From positions 3,658,001 to 3,722,000 of the forward strand of contig NZ_CP098806.1 of NCBI RefSeq assembly GCF_023822005.2: a DNA stretch of 64,000 nucleotides. Direction: 5' to 3'. The position numbers were made by a program, and so were the translations under genes. Each line of letters opens with the position of its first letter. Position 1 is the stretch's first letter. Under the pieces are notes generated by a model. It searched no databases. It worked only from the letters and a program-made list of their open reading frames with translations, and was not told the origin of the DNA. Source of the DNA: Dyadobacter fanqingshengii. Lineage in GTDB: Bacteria; Bacteroidota; Bacteroidia; Cytophagales; Spirosomataceae. Shown one piece after another: positions 54,014 to 63,234 of the stretch.

Positions 54014-55495
54014 ATGCCTATGAAAATCTTTCCGATCCTACTATTTCTGCTTTGTATATCATTCGCCGGTTTTTCTCAAACAGAAGAGCCAGGCCCGGAG
54101 ACTGAATACGCGGATTCTACTAATAATTTTATTGAAATAGCGGGTTTTGGAAGCACCAATACGCATACTCCGTTCTGGATCCAAGCCAATCAATTTGGCA
54201 CTGTGCCCCTTGACGTCCCTGCTGGAACAGCACGTATTTCCTTTGAAAACTATTGGCCTCTTTCCTCCAACTGGCGTGCCGGAGTTGGTGTTGAAGCTGT
54301 GGGGAATTTTAATAAAAATACAAAAATGCTTGTTCCTCAGCTGCATGCAACATTGAAATACAAAAATTGGGAGCTTTTCGTGGGAAGAAAGAAGCAACAT
54401 GTAGGTCTTGCCGACTCTACACTGGGCACCGGTTCTTACGCCTGGTCGGGAAACGCGCTTCCGATACCAAAGATATACATTGGCACCAGCGGTTTTGTGG
54501 CTGTTCCTTTTACAAAAGGATGGATCTCATTTAACGCATTCTACTCCGACGGGCTTTTCGAAAAAGGCAGACCGGTAACCAGCGGTCTCAAATTTCATCA
54601 AAAAGCCTTCTATGCCCGGATAGGAAAAGTTAATTCAAAACTAAAACTATATGGTGGGTTCAACCATCAAGTGCAATGGGGTGGGAAAACAAAATATTTA
54701 ATCAAGGATCCGGAAAGCGGAAAATTGCCCGATGGCTTCTCTAACTACGTTTACGCCGTTTTTGGAACAATAGGCGGAACTGGAAATGACATTTCTCACT
54801 TTGATAGCACGAACCGTGTAGGAAACCATTTAGGCTCGTTAGACCTGGCAATGGAAGTTGAGACCTACGGAAGCACCATTTATTTATACCGTCAATTTAT
54901 TTATGAAGATGGCTCCTTGTTTTATATGGAGGGCATAAAGGATGGTTTGACGGGCCTTCGTATCAAAAGGAAGAATTCATACGGGGCTAACTTTGAGATA
55001 ACCGAAGGCGTTTTGGAAATGCTTTTCACAAAAGATCAGGGCGGCGACCAGTTTGAGATGGGGAATGGCAAGAAACGCGGCAATGATAACTATTTCAACA
55101 ATCAACAAATCCGCGATGGATGGTCCTACCATGATCGCACCATAGGAACGCCATTTATCCCTCCTACCTCGCAGACTAACTGGAAATGGCCCAATTACGC
55201 TGACAATTTTACCAGTAACAACCGTGTGCTAGTCTGGCACGTGGGTTTAAGAGGAACATTATTCCGAAAGGTGCAATGGCATACGAAAATGTCTTTTTCC
55301 AGCAACTCGGGATCATACAGAGAACGCTTTGCTGGCTCTCCAAAACAATTTTCTGGGCTCATTGGAGCCCAGACGGATGTCGATGTCCTGGGTGGCATGA
55401 CCATCAAAGGCTCGTATGCGAGTGACATCGGCGACTTGTATCGCAAAACCCACGGATTTATGCTGGGAATCAGAAAAGATTTTTCGTTTAATTGA
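54014..55495 (+). CDS. Wzi-like capsule assembly outer-membrane protein 3
   Basis: 493 residues with a signal peptide (MKIFPILLFLLCISFAGFSQ). Motifs shared with the other two are PFWIQANQFGTVP, GRKKQHVGLAD, NHQVQWGGKTKY, GNHLGSLDLAME and YRQFIYEDGS. The D-K pair of WGGEDK is replaced here by KTKY, and it has a Gly-rich insertion near residue 250. It ends the exopolysaccharide locus and converges on the HIT gene. Confidence 0.88.
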   Translation: MPMKIFPILLFLLCISFAGFSQTEEPGPETEYADSTNNFIEIAGFGSTNTHTPFWIQANQFGTVPLDVPAGTARISFENYWPLSSNWRAGVGVEAVGNFNKNTKMLVPQLHATLKYKNWELFVGRKKQHVGLADSTLGTGSYAWSGNALPIPKIYIGTSGFVAVPFTKGWISFNAFYSDGLFEKGRPVTSGLKFHQKAFYARIGKVNSKLKLYGGFNHQVQWGGKTKYLIKDPESGKLPDGFSNYVYAVFGTIGGTGNDISHFDSTNRVGNHLGSLDLAMEVETYGSTIYLYRQFIYEDGSLFYMEGIKDGLTGLRIKRKNSYGANFEITEGVLEMLFTKDQGGDQFEMGNGKKRGNDNYFNNQQIRDGWSYHDRTIGTPFIPPTSQTNWKWPNYADNFTSNNRVLVWHVGLRGTLFRKVQWHTKMSFSSNSGSYRERFAGSPKQFSGLIGAQTDVDVLGGMTIKGSYASDIGDLYRKTHGFMLGIRKDFSFN

Positions 55496-55497
55496 TC

Positions 55498-55513
55498 AAC
55501 ATCGATTGATGTT
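55498..55513. terminator. Weak hairpin between convergent genes
   Basis: AACATC and GATGTT pair over 6 bp with a GATT loop, between the third wzi-like gene and the HIT gene. Weak as a terminator. Confidence 0.3.
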
Positions 55514-55527
55514 AATTCCTTGGCCGT

Positions 55528-55920
55528 TTACTGAATTTCAGCCCTGATCTTCGCGGCCAGTGCAGCCAGTTCCTCCTGAGACATTTTTATCTTTTTAGAG
55601 AAATCCGCATCGGCCATGCTGTTCAGAGGCAGCAAATGAATGTGCGTGTGTGGCACTTCTAAACCAATCACCGTCAGACCGATACGCAAACAAGGAACAA
55701 CTTTTTGTAAAGCTGGGACAATGTTTTTGGCAAAGAGAAAAAGGTTTGAATACTCTTTTTCGTCCAGATCAAAAATGTAGTCAACTTCTCTTTTCGGGAT
55801 TACCAATGTATGTCCGGCTGTTATTGGAAATGCGTCCAGAAATGCGAGAAAATCATCCGTTTCGGCGATTTTATGACTGGGAATTTCACCTTTTACGATT
55901 TTTGAAAATATAGATGCCAT
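55528..55920 (-). CDS. HIT-family nucleotide-binding hydrolase
   Basis: 130 residues from the ATG at 55920, which begins MASIFSKIVKGEIP, the classic HIT start. A longer frame upstream is the antisense of the DUF1080 gene and is rejected. The HIT motif is HTHIHLLP (His-phi-His-phi-His-phi-phi), and FPITAGHTLVIPKRE precedes it. It hydrolyses nucleoside phosphoramidates or dinucleotides (Hint-like). Confidence 0.95.
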   Translation of the reverse strand: MASIFSKIVKGEIPSHKIAETDDFLAFLDAFPITAGHTLVIPKREVDYIFDLDEKEYSNLFLFAKNIVPALQKVVPCLRIGLTVIGLEVPHTHIHLLPLNSMADADFSKKIKMSQEELAALAAKIRAEIQ

Positions 55921-56047
55921 CAGAATATCAATGAAATATCGTTGTGTTGCAGACGAGCACGACAATCGCGCTTTAACTTTTTTCAAATAAGTAATTAAAA
56001 ACTGAAAAGTACTTAATATTGTGTTCCAAAACTTTAACAATAAGGAT

Positions 56048-56758
56048 ATGAATTTTACAAATTGGCGTGCTTTCACTAAGGCAGGCGTGGTTGCATTATT
56101 TTCACTGGCTTTTATCTCAAATAGCGCAGAGGCGCAGGACAAGGGCAAATGGGTGAAATTATTCGACGGTAAAAGCCTGAATGGCTGGCACAGCTGGCAG
56201 TCGGACGAGGTGTTGCCACAATGGAAAGTTGAAAACGGCACCATCGTTCTTGCAGAAAAAGGCGGCAAGGATCTTGTTACGGATAAAGAATACGGCGATT
56301 TCGAATTGGAATTGGAATGGCAGATCTCGGAAGGCGGCAACAGCGGCATTATTTATCATGTTATCGAAGATAAAAAGTATTGCTGCCCATATTCAACCGG
56401 ACCTGAAATTCAAATCCTGGACGATGTAAAGCACCCCGATGCAAAAGCAGGCAAAGCAGGAAACCACAAATCAGGATCGCTTTATGACATGCTTCCTCCG
56501 ACAGACTTCGCTGCTGTAAAGCCAGCCGGACAATGGAACAAAGCGAAAATAGTGATCAAAGGCGGTCGCGGCGAAAGCTGGCTGAACGGCCAGAAATTAG
56601 TTGATTTCCCAACGCAAGGCGGCGACTGGGACAAATTGGTTGCCAATAGCAAATTCAAAACCTGGGAAGGATTTGGTGCTTCTTCAAAAGGCAAGATCGC
56701 CTTACAGGATCACGGTAACAAAGTTGCATTCAGAAATATCCGGATTAAGGAGCTATAA
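56048..56758 (+). CDS. Secreted DUF1080 (3-keto-disaccharide hydrolase) protein
   Basis: 236 residues from the ATG at 56048, with a signal peptide (AGVVALFSLAFISNSAEAQ). DUF1080 motifs are WVKLFDGKSLNGWHSW, YGDFELELEWQISEGGNSGIIYHV, GPEIQILDD and GKIALQDHGNKVAFRNIRIKEL. The concanavalin-like fold is found in proteins acting on 3-keto-glycosides and other glycans in Bacteroidota. The end overlaps the convergent helicase gene by 6 bases. Confidence 0.92.
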   Translation: MNFTNWRAFTKAGVVALFSLAFISNSAEAQDKGKWVKLFDGKSLNGWHSWQSDEVLPQWKVENGTIVLAEKGGKDLVTDKEYGDFELELEWQISEGGNSGIIYHVIEDKKYCCPYSTGPEIQILDDVKHPDAKAGKAGNHKSGSLYDMLPPTDFAAVKPAGQWNKAKIVIKGGRGESWLNGQKLVDFPTQGGDWDKLVANSKFKTWEGFGASSKGKIALQDHGNKVAFRNIRIKEL

Positions 56759-59700
56759 TGGCTCGTAATGCACAGTGTTAGTCCAATACTCGCGGCTGTA
56801 AATGCGGCTGTAAGGCCAATTTTTCTGCTGCAAAAGAAGGGGTAAGTAGGCGTGCGGTTCTTTTGACGATTTGCTATAATGATATAAATCATCGTCGGTC
56901 AGGATCAATCCCTTATAAACCCCTTCTTTTTTTATGGTAATGTCCCCAAACGGAAGCTCCTTTCCAAAATCATCATTTTGCTTCAATAACTGATCTTTCA
57001 GCAGCCAGTCGGACCTGAATTTTCCCGTTCTAAAAGGCTCGGGACGGAACCTACCTTCCGACACATTCAACGCATATTCAAGATAGGCTTTGAGGATTTT
57101 CGGGCCTTCGTTTGCCGTTTGGTCCGTGTGCAATTGTGCTGGCCAGAGGCTCGTTACAAAGTAAATTCGCTCCCGCGCACGCGTAACGGCAACATTAAGC
57201 CTGTTTTCCCCACCCTGCATATTGAGGCTGCCAAACTGCATGGAAATCTTGCCTTTCTCGTCAGGCGCATAGCCCATTGAAAAAATGATAATGTCGCGTT
57301 CATCGCCCTGAACATTCTCAATGTTTTTGACGAAAAGATCTTTAAAGGAAACATTTTCCCGTTCCAATGCATCCTGAATGGCATTTTGCTGGTAAAAGTT
57401 AAATGTCACCACACCGATACTCTTGCCCGTTTCACCAAGCTCCTTTATCAATTCGATTACTTGCTCAATTTCAACGAGATTAATGTTGTTTTTCCAGACT
57501 CCATCCGTTTTAATGTATTGAATGCCAGGCTGGTCATCATTAATTCTTGAAAAATCCGGAAGCAGCCTTAATGTGTCTTTATAGAAATTCCGGTTAGAAA
57601 AGTCAATAAGGTCCAGTGAAAGGCTGCGATAATGTCCTGTAAGTTGATATTGATCAAGCGATTGCGCGGCAAGATCAAGTAATGACTCAATTTCGATAGC
57701 GGCTGTATATGCTTCCTCTTCTACTTTTTCTTCGTAGCGGATTTTGTATAAATCACTTGGAGAAAGCTGCTTACTATCCCCGGTAACAACAATTTGCGCA
57801 CCCCGGAACGCAGCCGGCAACCCGTATTCAGCGTAACATTGCGACGCTTCGTCAAAAATCACCAGATCAAACAATGCTGCCTGCATGGGAAAAATGGCAG
57901 AAACTGCTTCCGGCGAAGCCATCCAGCACGGAACCAGCGAAAAAACTTCATCGGTATAGTTTTCAAGCAGTTTACGAATCGGCCAGATCTTTCTTTTCTT
58001 CGTTACCTGATGCCCCAGTTCGCGGTAAGTCACACGGTTACCGAGCCTGTTTTTCTCAATATCTTCGTAAGTGGCTTCGCGCAGCTTTATGCCCGTAATG
58101 TCCGTGCTCAGCTTCTGCTTTTCGGTAATGCTTTCTTGCAGATTGGTCTCCCATTGTTTCATTTTCAATGAGGTAACCGCACGTAAATCCGGAAATTTGC
58201 TTTCAATGTGTTCGATCCAGGCAAGCCGAATGCTGTTTTCAAAAAGATTAACAAGATCGTCTGCACTGGAAAGTCCAAGTTTTTTGCTTTGATCGACCAC
58301 AATCTTGGTGACCGCTCGTTCGGGAATAGTCATATTCTCAAACAGACTGTCCATATCGACCATTGAATCGAAATCCCTGGTTAATGATGTCAGCAATTGC
58401 TGACTGTAAAATTCGGGCTCTTCCAGCAGGTTTTTAATCTGCTGCGGCAATAGAAATGGAAGCATTGCCGCCTCCAATTTGCTCCAAACGCCAATCCAGA
58501 CATTCAGATCATTGACCGTCTGAATAAATGAATGTTGGGTTACACATTCATTTGCAATGTTTTTCAATGTCAGAAACCAGGGATCAAATGTTGCCATTAC
58601 CGCCGCGTCGGCTGCTGCTTCTGATTTTTGAAAAAATGAAATGTATTGCGTACCAACATTGTCATCATCCCGATCAATGTATGTCGGATCAAAATTCAGC
58701 TTCTTATTGGTAAGCCAACTTTCCAGCTCAATCCTGTTTTTTACTTTTATTTCAAGTTTGGAAAGATCATCCAGTGACGTTGATAGCCCATTTTCCCTGG
58801 CAACTTGTTCCACTTCCTTTTTCTCTTTTCCAAACAAATTCCACCAAATGCCCGAAACCGTAGCGCTATTTGCATCAATTGATTTCCTTAGCGATTGTAA
58901 AAAGGCTTGTTGTTTGTCATTAGGCAGAGAAAATTCAATGCCGTCTTCCGCCAGATATCCTTCCAGCGCGTCGGTGGTTTGCCTGATGAATGCGAGCCGC
59001 TCATGTCCGCCTGCCGAACTAGCTATGTATTTTTTGAAAAGATCAAATGTTGTCTCATCGGAAATAAGCGCTGCAATGTTATTTAACCGCTCGGTGATCT
59101 CACTTTTTCTTTCCAGATAGTCCAATGAAAAAGGTTGTCTGGTCAGAAGCTCGAACTTTTTTACTTGCCTGGCAAATACTTCGGGCCACTCCAGAAGCAT
59201 TCTTTCCATGCTCCGCAATTCACTTAAACCGAATTTGGCAAAGCTTCTGCGTTTTGCCCAGACGTGATCAGCAGGAAAATATAAAACATAGGCACTATAC
59301 GTTTTAAGCCGCCTCCTGAAATGGTCCAGACTATCCATCCGAAACGACCGGTAATGTTCCCTGATTTCAGCATTTGGACCTTTTTGGTCGCTTTTCAGAT
59401 AAAGCTCTTTAATGCTAACCCCACATTCGGTCTCATCAAATAATGCTTCGCGAAATGCATTCAGATCATGAACAGTGCGATCTATCGCCCGACTTTGCTG
59501 GGTAAATTGTCTTTCAAGAAACACCGCATCCAGACTGTAATTCTGCTGTTTGTATTCTTCAACTTTACCGATTTGCGAAGCCAGCTGTCTGTAAAGTGCA
59601 GGACGATCATTCTTAAAATCATGAATAAGGCCCACAAAATCAGTCATTCCAATCGTTTGGAGTCGTTGATATACAACGTCAAGGGCAACCCGTTTCTGGC

Positions 59701-60751
59701 AAACCAGCAAAACACGCTTTCCTCTCGATGCGAAATCAGCCATCAGATTACAGATTAGCTGCGATTTACCACTGCCCGGAGGCCCTTGCACAACCACCGA
59801 TTTCCCGGATTTTACAGCCAGAATAATTTCTTCCTGCGATTGGTCGACCGGAAAAGGTGTTAAGATCTCCTCTTCCCTTACCGTTTTATTTGTAAAAGGC
59901 GAATCTACGGTGTCCGTTTGCCCATCCCAATCCGTTTCCCGCTCTTCTTCTGCCAACAACGGAATTGAAAAAGAACTATCCTGCGCATGGTCTAGGAGCA
60001 AATTATAATCGGGAACAAGATAGGAACCCGCCTGGGGGAAAATCCCGAGCACTGCTTCGGGGAAAAGTTTCAGCTCTCCGTTACGTTCAGTAGCAGCCAG
60101 TTCCGAACTTTTCTGCGCATTGAACGTGACAAGTTTGTCTTCAAAAAGCTCCTGGTTAAAATTGATTTTCAGTGGAGTAGACTTCAACCATTCATACAAC
60201 TGGGTCCTGAATTCCAGAAAATCTTTTGGGAAGTCTTCAAACGATTTTTCGAGAATTTCATCTGAAACAGGCGACTCGTTGAAATGCGCATAGGCGAGCG
60301 CAAAACTTGAATTCAGGATCACATCACTTTCAGGAACCTCGAAAAGGCACCATTGCTCCCTATCCATTTTTAATGTGACCGGAAAAAACAAAAACGGTGC
60401 GTGAATGGGCGTCCCATCCGAAAGTTTTCCCTTAACAAACGGATACCCCACATACAAATCCCGCGAACCCCGCTCCTCTTCAATAAACTTCTCCGTACGC
60501 GAAATTTTCCGCAGCTTCTTACTGACTTCATTCACCTTTTCAAAACGGGAATCGGCAACGTCACAGAGCGCAATGCGTGTTTTTCCCAGCACCAACTGCT
60601 TTATAAGGTCAACAGACGGCTTTTCAAGCAAAAAATCAGTCTCATGAAGATCCAGAAACTGTTCCGATGGTAACCCGGACAACAGCAATGATTTATTACG
60701 CGTACTAAGATTTGTAAGTCGTTTTAAGTAAGCTTTTAGAATGCGATTCAT
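56753..60751 (-). CDS. Large SF1 helicase/ATPase, DUF4011-type N-terminus and Vsr-like C-terminus
   Basis: 1332 residues. The N-terminal region (LKRLTNLSTRNKSLLLSGLP) is like DUF4011-type helicases. The Walker A motif is GPPGSGKSQLI with K329, and Walker B is IFDEASQCY with D967/E968. Further SF1 (UPF1-like) motifs follow (VTGDSKQLSPSDLY, LTGHYRSLSLDL, NVQGDERDIIIFSMGYAP, RLNVAVTRARERIYFVTS). A long helical insertion of about 600 residues separates Walker A and B. The last 50 residues look like a Vsr/MTES-type nuclease end (DDDLYH, then RIYSREYW). Such helicases occur in DNA processing or defence; the role is not settled here. Confidence 0.88.
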   Translation of the reverse strand: MNRILKAYLKRLTNLSTRNKSLLLSGLPSEQFLDLHETDFLLEKPSVDLIKQLVLGKTRIALCDVADSRFEKVNEVSKKLRKISRTEKFIEEERGSRDLYVGYPFVKGKLSDGTPIHAPFLFFPVTLKMDREQWCLFEVPESDVILNSSFALAYAHFNESPVSDEILEKSFEDFPKDFLEFRTQLYEWLKSTPLKINFNQELFEDKLVTFNAQKSSELAATERNGELKLFPEAVLGIFPQAGSYLVPDYNLLLDHAQDSSFSIPLLAEEERETDWDGQTDTVDSPFTNKTVREEEILTPFPVDQSQEEIILAVKSGKSVVVQGPPGSGKSQLICNLMADFASRGKRVLLVCQKRVALDVVYQRLQTIGMTDFVGLIHDFKNDRPALYRQLASQIGKVEEYKQQNYSLDAVFLERQFTQQSRAIDRTVHDLNAFREALFDETECGVSIKELYLKSDQKGPNAEIREHYRSFRMDSLDHFRRRLKTYSAYVLYFPADHVWAKRRSFAKFGLSELRSMERMLLEWPEVFARQVKKFELLTRQPFSLDYLERKSEITERLNNIAALISDETTFDLFKKYIASSAGGHERLAFIRQTTDALEGYLAEDGIEFSLPNDKQQAFLQSLRKSIDANSATVSGIWWNLFGKEKKEVEQVARENGLSTSLDDLSKLEIKVKNRIELESWLTNKKLNFDPTYIDRDDDNVGTQYISFFQKSEAAADAAVMATFDPWFLTLKNIANECVTQHSFIQTVNDLNVWIGVWSKLEAAMLPFLLPQQIKNLLEEPEFYSQQLLTSLTRDFDSMVDMDSLFENMTIPERAVTKIVVDQSKKLGLSSADDLVNLFENSIRLAWIEHIESKFPDLRAVTSLKMKQWETNLQESITEKQKLSTDITGIKLREATYEDIEKNRLGNRVTYRELGHQVTKKRKIWPIRKLLENYTDEVFSLVPCWMASPEAVSAIFPMQAALFDLVIFDEASQCYAEYGLPAAFRGAQIVVTGDSKQLSPSDLYKIRYEEKVEEEAYTAAIEIESLLDLAAQSLDQYQLTGHYRSLSLDLIDFSNRNFYKDTLRLLPDFSRINDDQPGIQYIKTDGVWKNNINLVEIEQVIELIKELGETGKSIGVVTFNFYQQNAIQDALERENVSFKDLFVKNIENVQGDERDIIIFSMGYAPDEKGKISMQFGSLNMQGGENRLNVAVTRARERIYFVTSLWPAQLHTDQTANEGPKILKAYLEYALNVSEGRFRPEPFRTGKFRSDWLLKDQLLKQNDDFGKELPFGDITIKKEGVYKGLILTDDDLYHYSKSSKEPHAYLPLLLQQKNWPYSRIYSREYWTNTVHYEPL

Positions 60752-60775
60752 AGATACTCAAACGATCCTGATTGC

Positions 60776-61849
60776 TTAACTATTGGATATGGTTTCAGGT
60801 GTTACTTCCTTTTTCTCCGGAAACACCACGGAAGCGAGGATACTAACCGCCAGAATGCCCAGAATTACATAAAGAGAATATACAGTTTCAAATCCTAATG
60901 CTTCCAGTTGTGTGTGGAAAAGCATTTTTCCGCCTATAAACACAAGCAAAACACCCAATCCATATTTCAGGAAGCGGAAAAGACCCATAATGTTGCTCAG
61001 GAAGAAGAACATGGAACGAAGCCCCATGATGGCGAAAATATTGGAAAAGAAGACGACGTAAGGATCTTTTGTAACCGAAAAAACCGCCGGAACCGAGTCC
61101 ACAGCAAAGATCAGGTCGGTAAATTCTACAATCAGAACAACTACAAAAAGCGGGGTCACTAACCACTTGCCTTTTTTCAGGACAAAGAAATGCTCCCGGA
61201 CGTATCTTGGGAAAACGGGCAGATATTTGGAAGCAAACTTCACAACCGGATGTTTGGCCGGATCAATTTTTTCGTCCCCTCCACCCTCAAAGAAGATCTT
61301 CCCTCCCTGATAAACCAGCAGTAAACCAAAAACGTAAATGATCCATTCGAAACGCTGCATTAATGCTGATCCCAGGAAAATAAATATGAAACGCATAACA
61401 ATTGCGCCCAGAACACCCCAGAATAGCACTTTTTTATAATATATCGGCCTGACACCAAAAGAAGAGAATATCAAGATGATGACGAAAATATTGTCGACTG
61501 AAAGCGCATATTCAAGCAGATATCCCGTGATAAATTCGAGGGACATGTTCTTTCTATAAATTTCCAGACTGCCCTCATAATCGCCAGGAATAAGCTTCAA
61601 ATGCGGCGCATACTTGTCTTTGACTGCGGACAAGTCGGCAAAATTGTTCATTCCGTGCACCAGATCACCGTGTGTATTAATGATCACATAGAATACAAGC
61701 GCAAGAAAAATCCACGCAACCGTCCAGGCGGCAGCTTCACCAAATTTTACAACATGGTCTTTTTTATTAAAAACGCCAAGGTCCAAAAGCAGCATTACGC
61801 TGATGACTAATATAAACCCGCCGAAAAACAGAACTTCGTTAGAAAACAT
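60776..61849 (-). CDS. TerC/Alx family inner-membrane protein
   Basis: 357 residues, about nine helices. The signature is LLEYALSVDNIFVIILIF, with EFTDLIFAVDSVPAVFSVTK in the second half, both acidic motifs of the TerC/Alx family linked to metal-ion (Mn2+) export and tellurite resistance. The insertion at about residues 70-100 is of the Alx type. It lies 24 bases downstream of the helicase start and is on the same strand, but as an upstream gene of it. No yybP-ykoY-type leader was recognised upstream. Confidence 0.93.
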   Translation of the reverse strand: MFSNEVLFFGGFILVISVMLLLDLGVFNKKDHVVKFGEAAAWTVAWIFLALVFYVIINTHGDLVHGMNNFADLSAVKDKYAPHLKLIPGDYEGSLEIYRKNMSLEFITGYLLEYALSVDNIFVIILIFSSFGVRPIYYKKVLFWGVLGAIVMRFIFIFLGSALMQRFEWIIYVFGLLLVYQGGKIFFEGGGDEKIDPAKHPVVKFASKYLPVFPRYVREHFFVLKKGKWLVTPLFVVVLIVEFTDLIFAVDSVPAVFSVTKDPYVVFFSNIFAIMGLRSMFFFLSNIMGLFRFLKYGLGVLLVFIGGKMLFHTQLEALGFETVYSLYVILGILAVSILASVVFPEKKEVTPETISNS

Positions 61850-61933
61850 GAATGAATATTTTTTAAAAGAAAAATCGGAACGAAGACAGGACCTGGCATT
61901 GAAACAGTAACCTATGCAATCCTGTCAAAGAGG

Positions 61934-61941
61934 CAAAGGTA
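61934..61941 (-). promoter_or_regulatory. Candidate -7 element of terC
   Basis: TACCTTTG on the minus strand fits TAnnTTTG and gives a leader of about 80 bases before the terC ATG. No -33 TTG was found at the right distance. Confidence 0.35.
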
Positions 61942-62149
61942 ACTAAAATATGAGGTGCTAAAATTAAATAGGACGGGCGGCAGAAAATTTATGCCAGCCC
62001 GGATCGCCTGCAATTAAATCCACACATTACATTCCGGATATTCCGGCATATTTTTCATCTAAATAAAAAAATATGCGTAGCATACCAATTGAGTAACAAT
62101 TTGTTAATAAAAAGTCGAGTTTTTTTTACTAAATATTTCAGCTAAAAAC

Positions 62150-62180
62150 TTGCGTCACATATTGCCTGTACCTACATTTG
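62150..62180 (+). promoter_or_regulatory. tRNA promoter, TTG-N20-TACATTTG
   Basis: TTG (62150-62152), 20 bases, then TACATTTG (62173-62180) exactly fits the Bacteroidota sigma-ABfr promoter. The tRNA-Gly gene begins 26 bases after the -7 box. The clearest promoter in the window. Confidence 0.8.
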
Positions 62181-62205
62181 CACCACCATAATCAAAAACG
62201 GTTAT

Positions 62206-62278
62206 GCGAAAGTAGCTCAGCTGGTAGAGCGCGACCTTGCCAAGGTCGAGGTCGCGGGTTCGAACCCCGTCTTTCGCT
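62206..62278 (+). tRNA. tRNA-Gly (GCC)
   Basis: 73 bases. Acceptor arms GCGAAAG/CTTTCGC, D-arm AGCTCAGCTGGTAGAGC, anticodon loop TTGCCAA (anticodon GCC), and T-loop GGTTCGAACC. No encoded CCA. A separate terminator follows. Confidence 0.97.
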
Positions 62279-62286
62279 CAGAGGTT

Positions 62287-62312
62287 AAAGCACCGGAAAC
62301 GGTGCTTTTTTT
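62287..62312 (+). terminator. Terminator of tRNA-Gly
   Basis: A 9-bp stem (62287-62295 with 62300-62308) closed by a GAAA tetraloop, then a run of T to 62312. Confidence 0.85.
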
Positions 62313-62343
62313 CTCTATATGCCATCTTATTTTCATGGCTAAT

Positions 62344-62429
62344 GCCGGGGTGGTGGAACTGGTAGACACGCAGGACTTAAAATCCTGTGAGCCGAAACGC
62401 TCGTACGGGTTCGATTCCCGTCCCCGGTA
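62344..62429 (+). tRNA. tRNA-Leu (TAA)
   Basis: 86 bases with a long variable arm (class II). Acceptor arms GCCGGGG/CCCCGGT with a terminal G:U, anticodon loop CTTAAAA (anticodon TAA), T-loop GGTTCGATTCC. No encoded CCA. Confidence 0.97.
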
Positions 62430-62430
62430 C

Positions 62431-62463
62431 AAAGCCTCTGGAATCTCACCAGAGGCTTTTTTC
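62431..62463 (+). terminator. Terminator of tRNA-Leu
   Basis: An 11-bp stem (62431-62441 with 62449-62459), 7-base loop, and T-rich tail. Confidence 0.85.
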
Positions 62464-62535
62464 TTGCTCTTATGTTTTAATTAAGCAATACTTTTCTACA
62501 TTTATCATCCTGACGATTTTTCAATCTTTGCCCGC

Positions 62536-63234
62536 ATGAAGCTTTTGCTTATTGAAGACGAACCCAGTGTGATTTCCCTCATTCAAAGAAGTCTTTCTGC
62601 TTCCGGACATGAAATAACGGTGGCGATGGATGGTAAATCGGGGCTTGAAATGGCCACACACCACGCATTCGACATGATCATGCTGGACCTGATGCTGCCT
62701 GTCATCAATGGTATGGAGGTTTGCAGAAAGATCCGCAGCGCTGGTTTTAATACCCCTATCCTCATGCTTACCGCACTCGGGACAACCGAAAACATCGTTT
62801 CGGGACTGGACGCCGGGGCGGACGACTATATGACGAAACCATTTAAACTGGCCGAGCTCGAAGCCCGTATCCGGACGCTGACAAGACGTGGAAAAGAAGT
62901 TGAAAAAGAAAATAATGGTGTGACATTGAAAATCGCAGACCTGATCTTGAATACGGAGTCCAAGATCGTGCAAAGAAATGGCCACACCATTGACCTCACC
63001 GCCACAGAATTCCGACTGCTGGAATTTTTGATCAACAACAGAAACAAAGTGCTGAACAGAATGGAGATCCTGGAAAATGTCTGGGACATCAACTTCAATC
63101 TGGGCACGAATGTCGTGGATGTGTATATCAACTATCTTCGCAAAAAAGTGGATAAGAATCAAAAGAATAAACTAATACACACCGTTTTCGGCATGGGATA
63201 TGTGATGCGCCAATCTTATGAAGATCCAAACTAA
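62536..63234 (+). CDS. OmpR/PhoB-type response regulator
   Basis: 232 residues. Receiver domain 1-120 with the acidic pair E7/D8, phosphoacceptor D51 (MIMLDLMLP) and the conserved Lys in DDYMTKPF. A winged-helix DNA-binding domain covers about 130-230 (LTATEFRLLEFLINNRNKVL, VWDINFNLGTNVVDVYINYLRKKVD, IHTVFGMGYVM). It overlaps the next gene, its likely kinase, by 17 bases. The class resembles CusR/CopR-type regulators, but its signal is unknown. Confidence 0.95.
   Translation: MKLLLIEDEPSVISLIQRSLSASGHEITVAMDGKSGLEMATHHAFDMIMLDLMLPVINGMEVCRKIRSAGFNTPILMLTALGTTENIVSGLDAGADDYMTKPFKLAELEARIRTLTRRGKEVEKENNGVTLKIADLILNTESKIVQRNGHTIDLTATEFRLLEFLINNRNKVLNRMEILENVWDINFNLGTNVVDVYINYLRKKVDKNQKNKLIHTVFGMGYVMRQSYEDPN

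Larger units (their letters stand above)
61850..62205. other. 356-bp non-coding region between terC and tRNA-Gly
   Basis: No coding frame. It holds the terC promoter side (TACCTTTG on minus, 61934-61941) and the tRNA promoter (62150-62180). The rest is AT-rich DNA without a repeat that I can recognise. Confidence 0.6.

Noticed and set aside
55921..56349. N-terminal extension of the HIT gene
   Set aside because: The extra 143 codons are mostly antisense to DUF1080 and low in conserved features; the HIT domain starts normally at the ATG at 55920.
58641..59120. 159-codon plus-strand open frame within the helicase
   Set aside because: It is the complement of the helicase helical insertion, Ser/Leu-rich and with no motif; the helicase is a continuous open frame.
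61850..62205. Mn-sensing (yybP-ykoY) riboswitch upstream of terC
   Set aside because: TerC/Alx genes often have one, but no matching helices or conserved loops were seen here.
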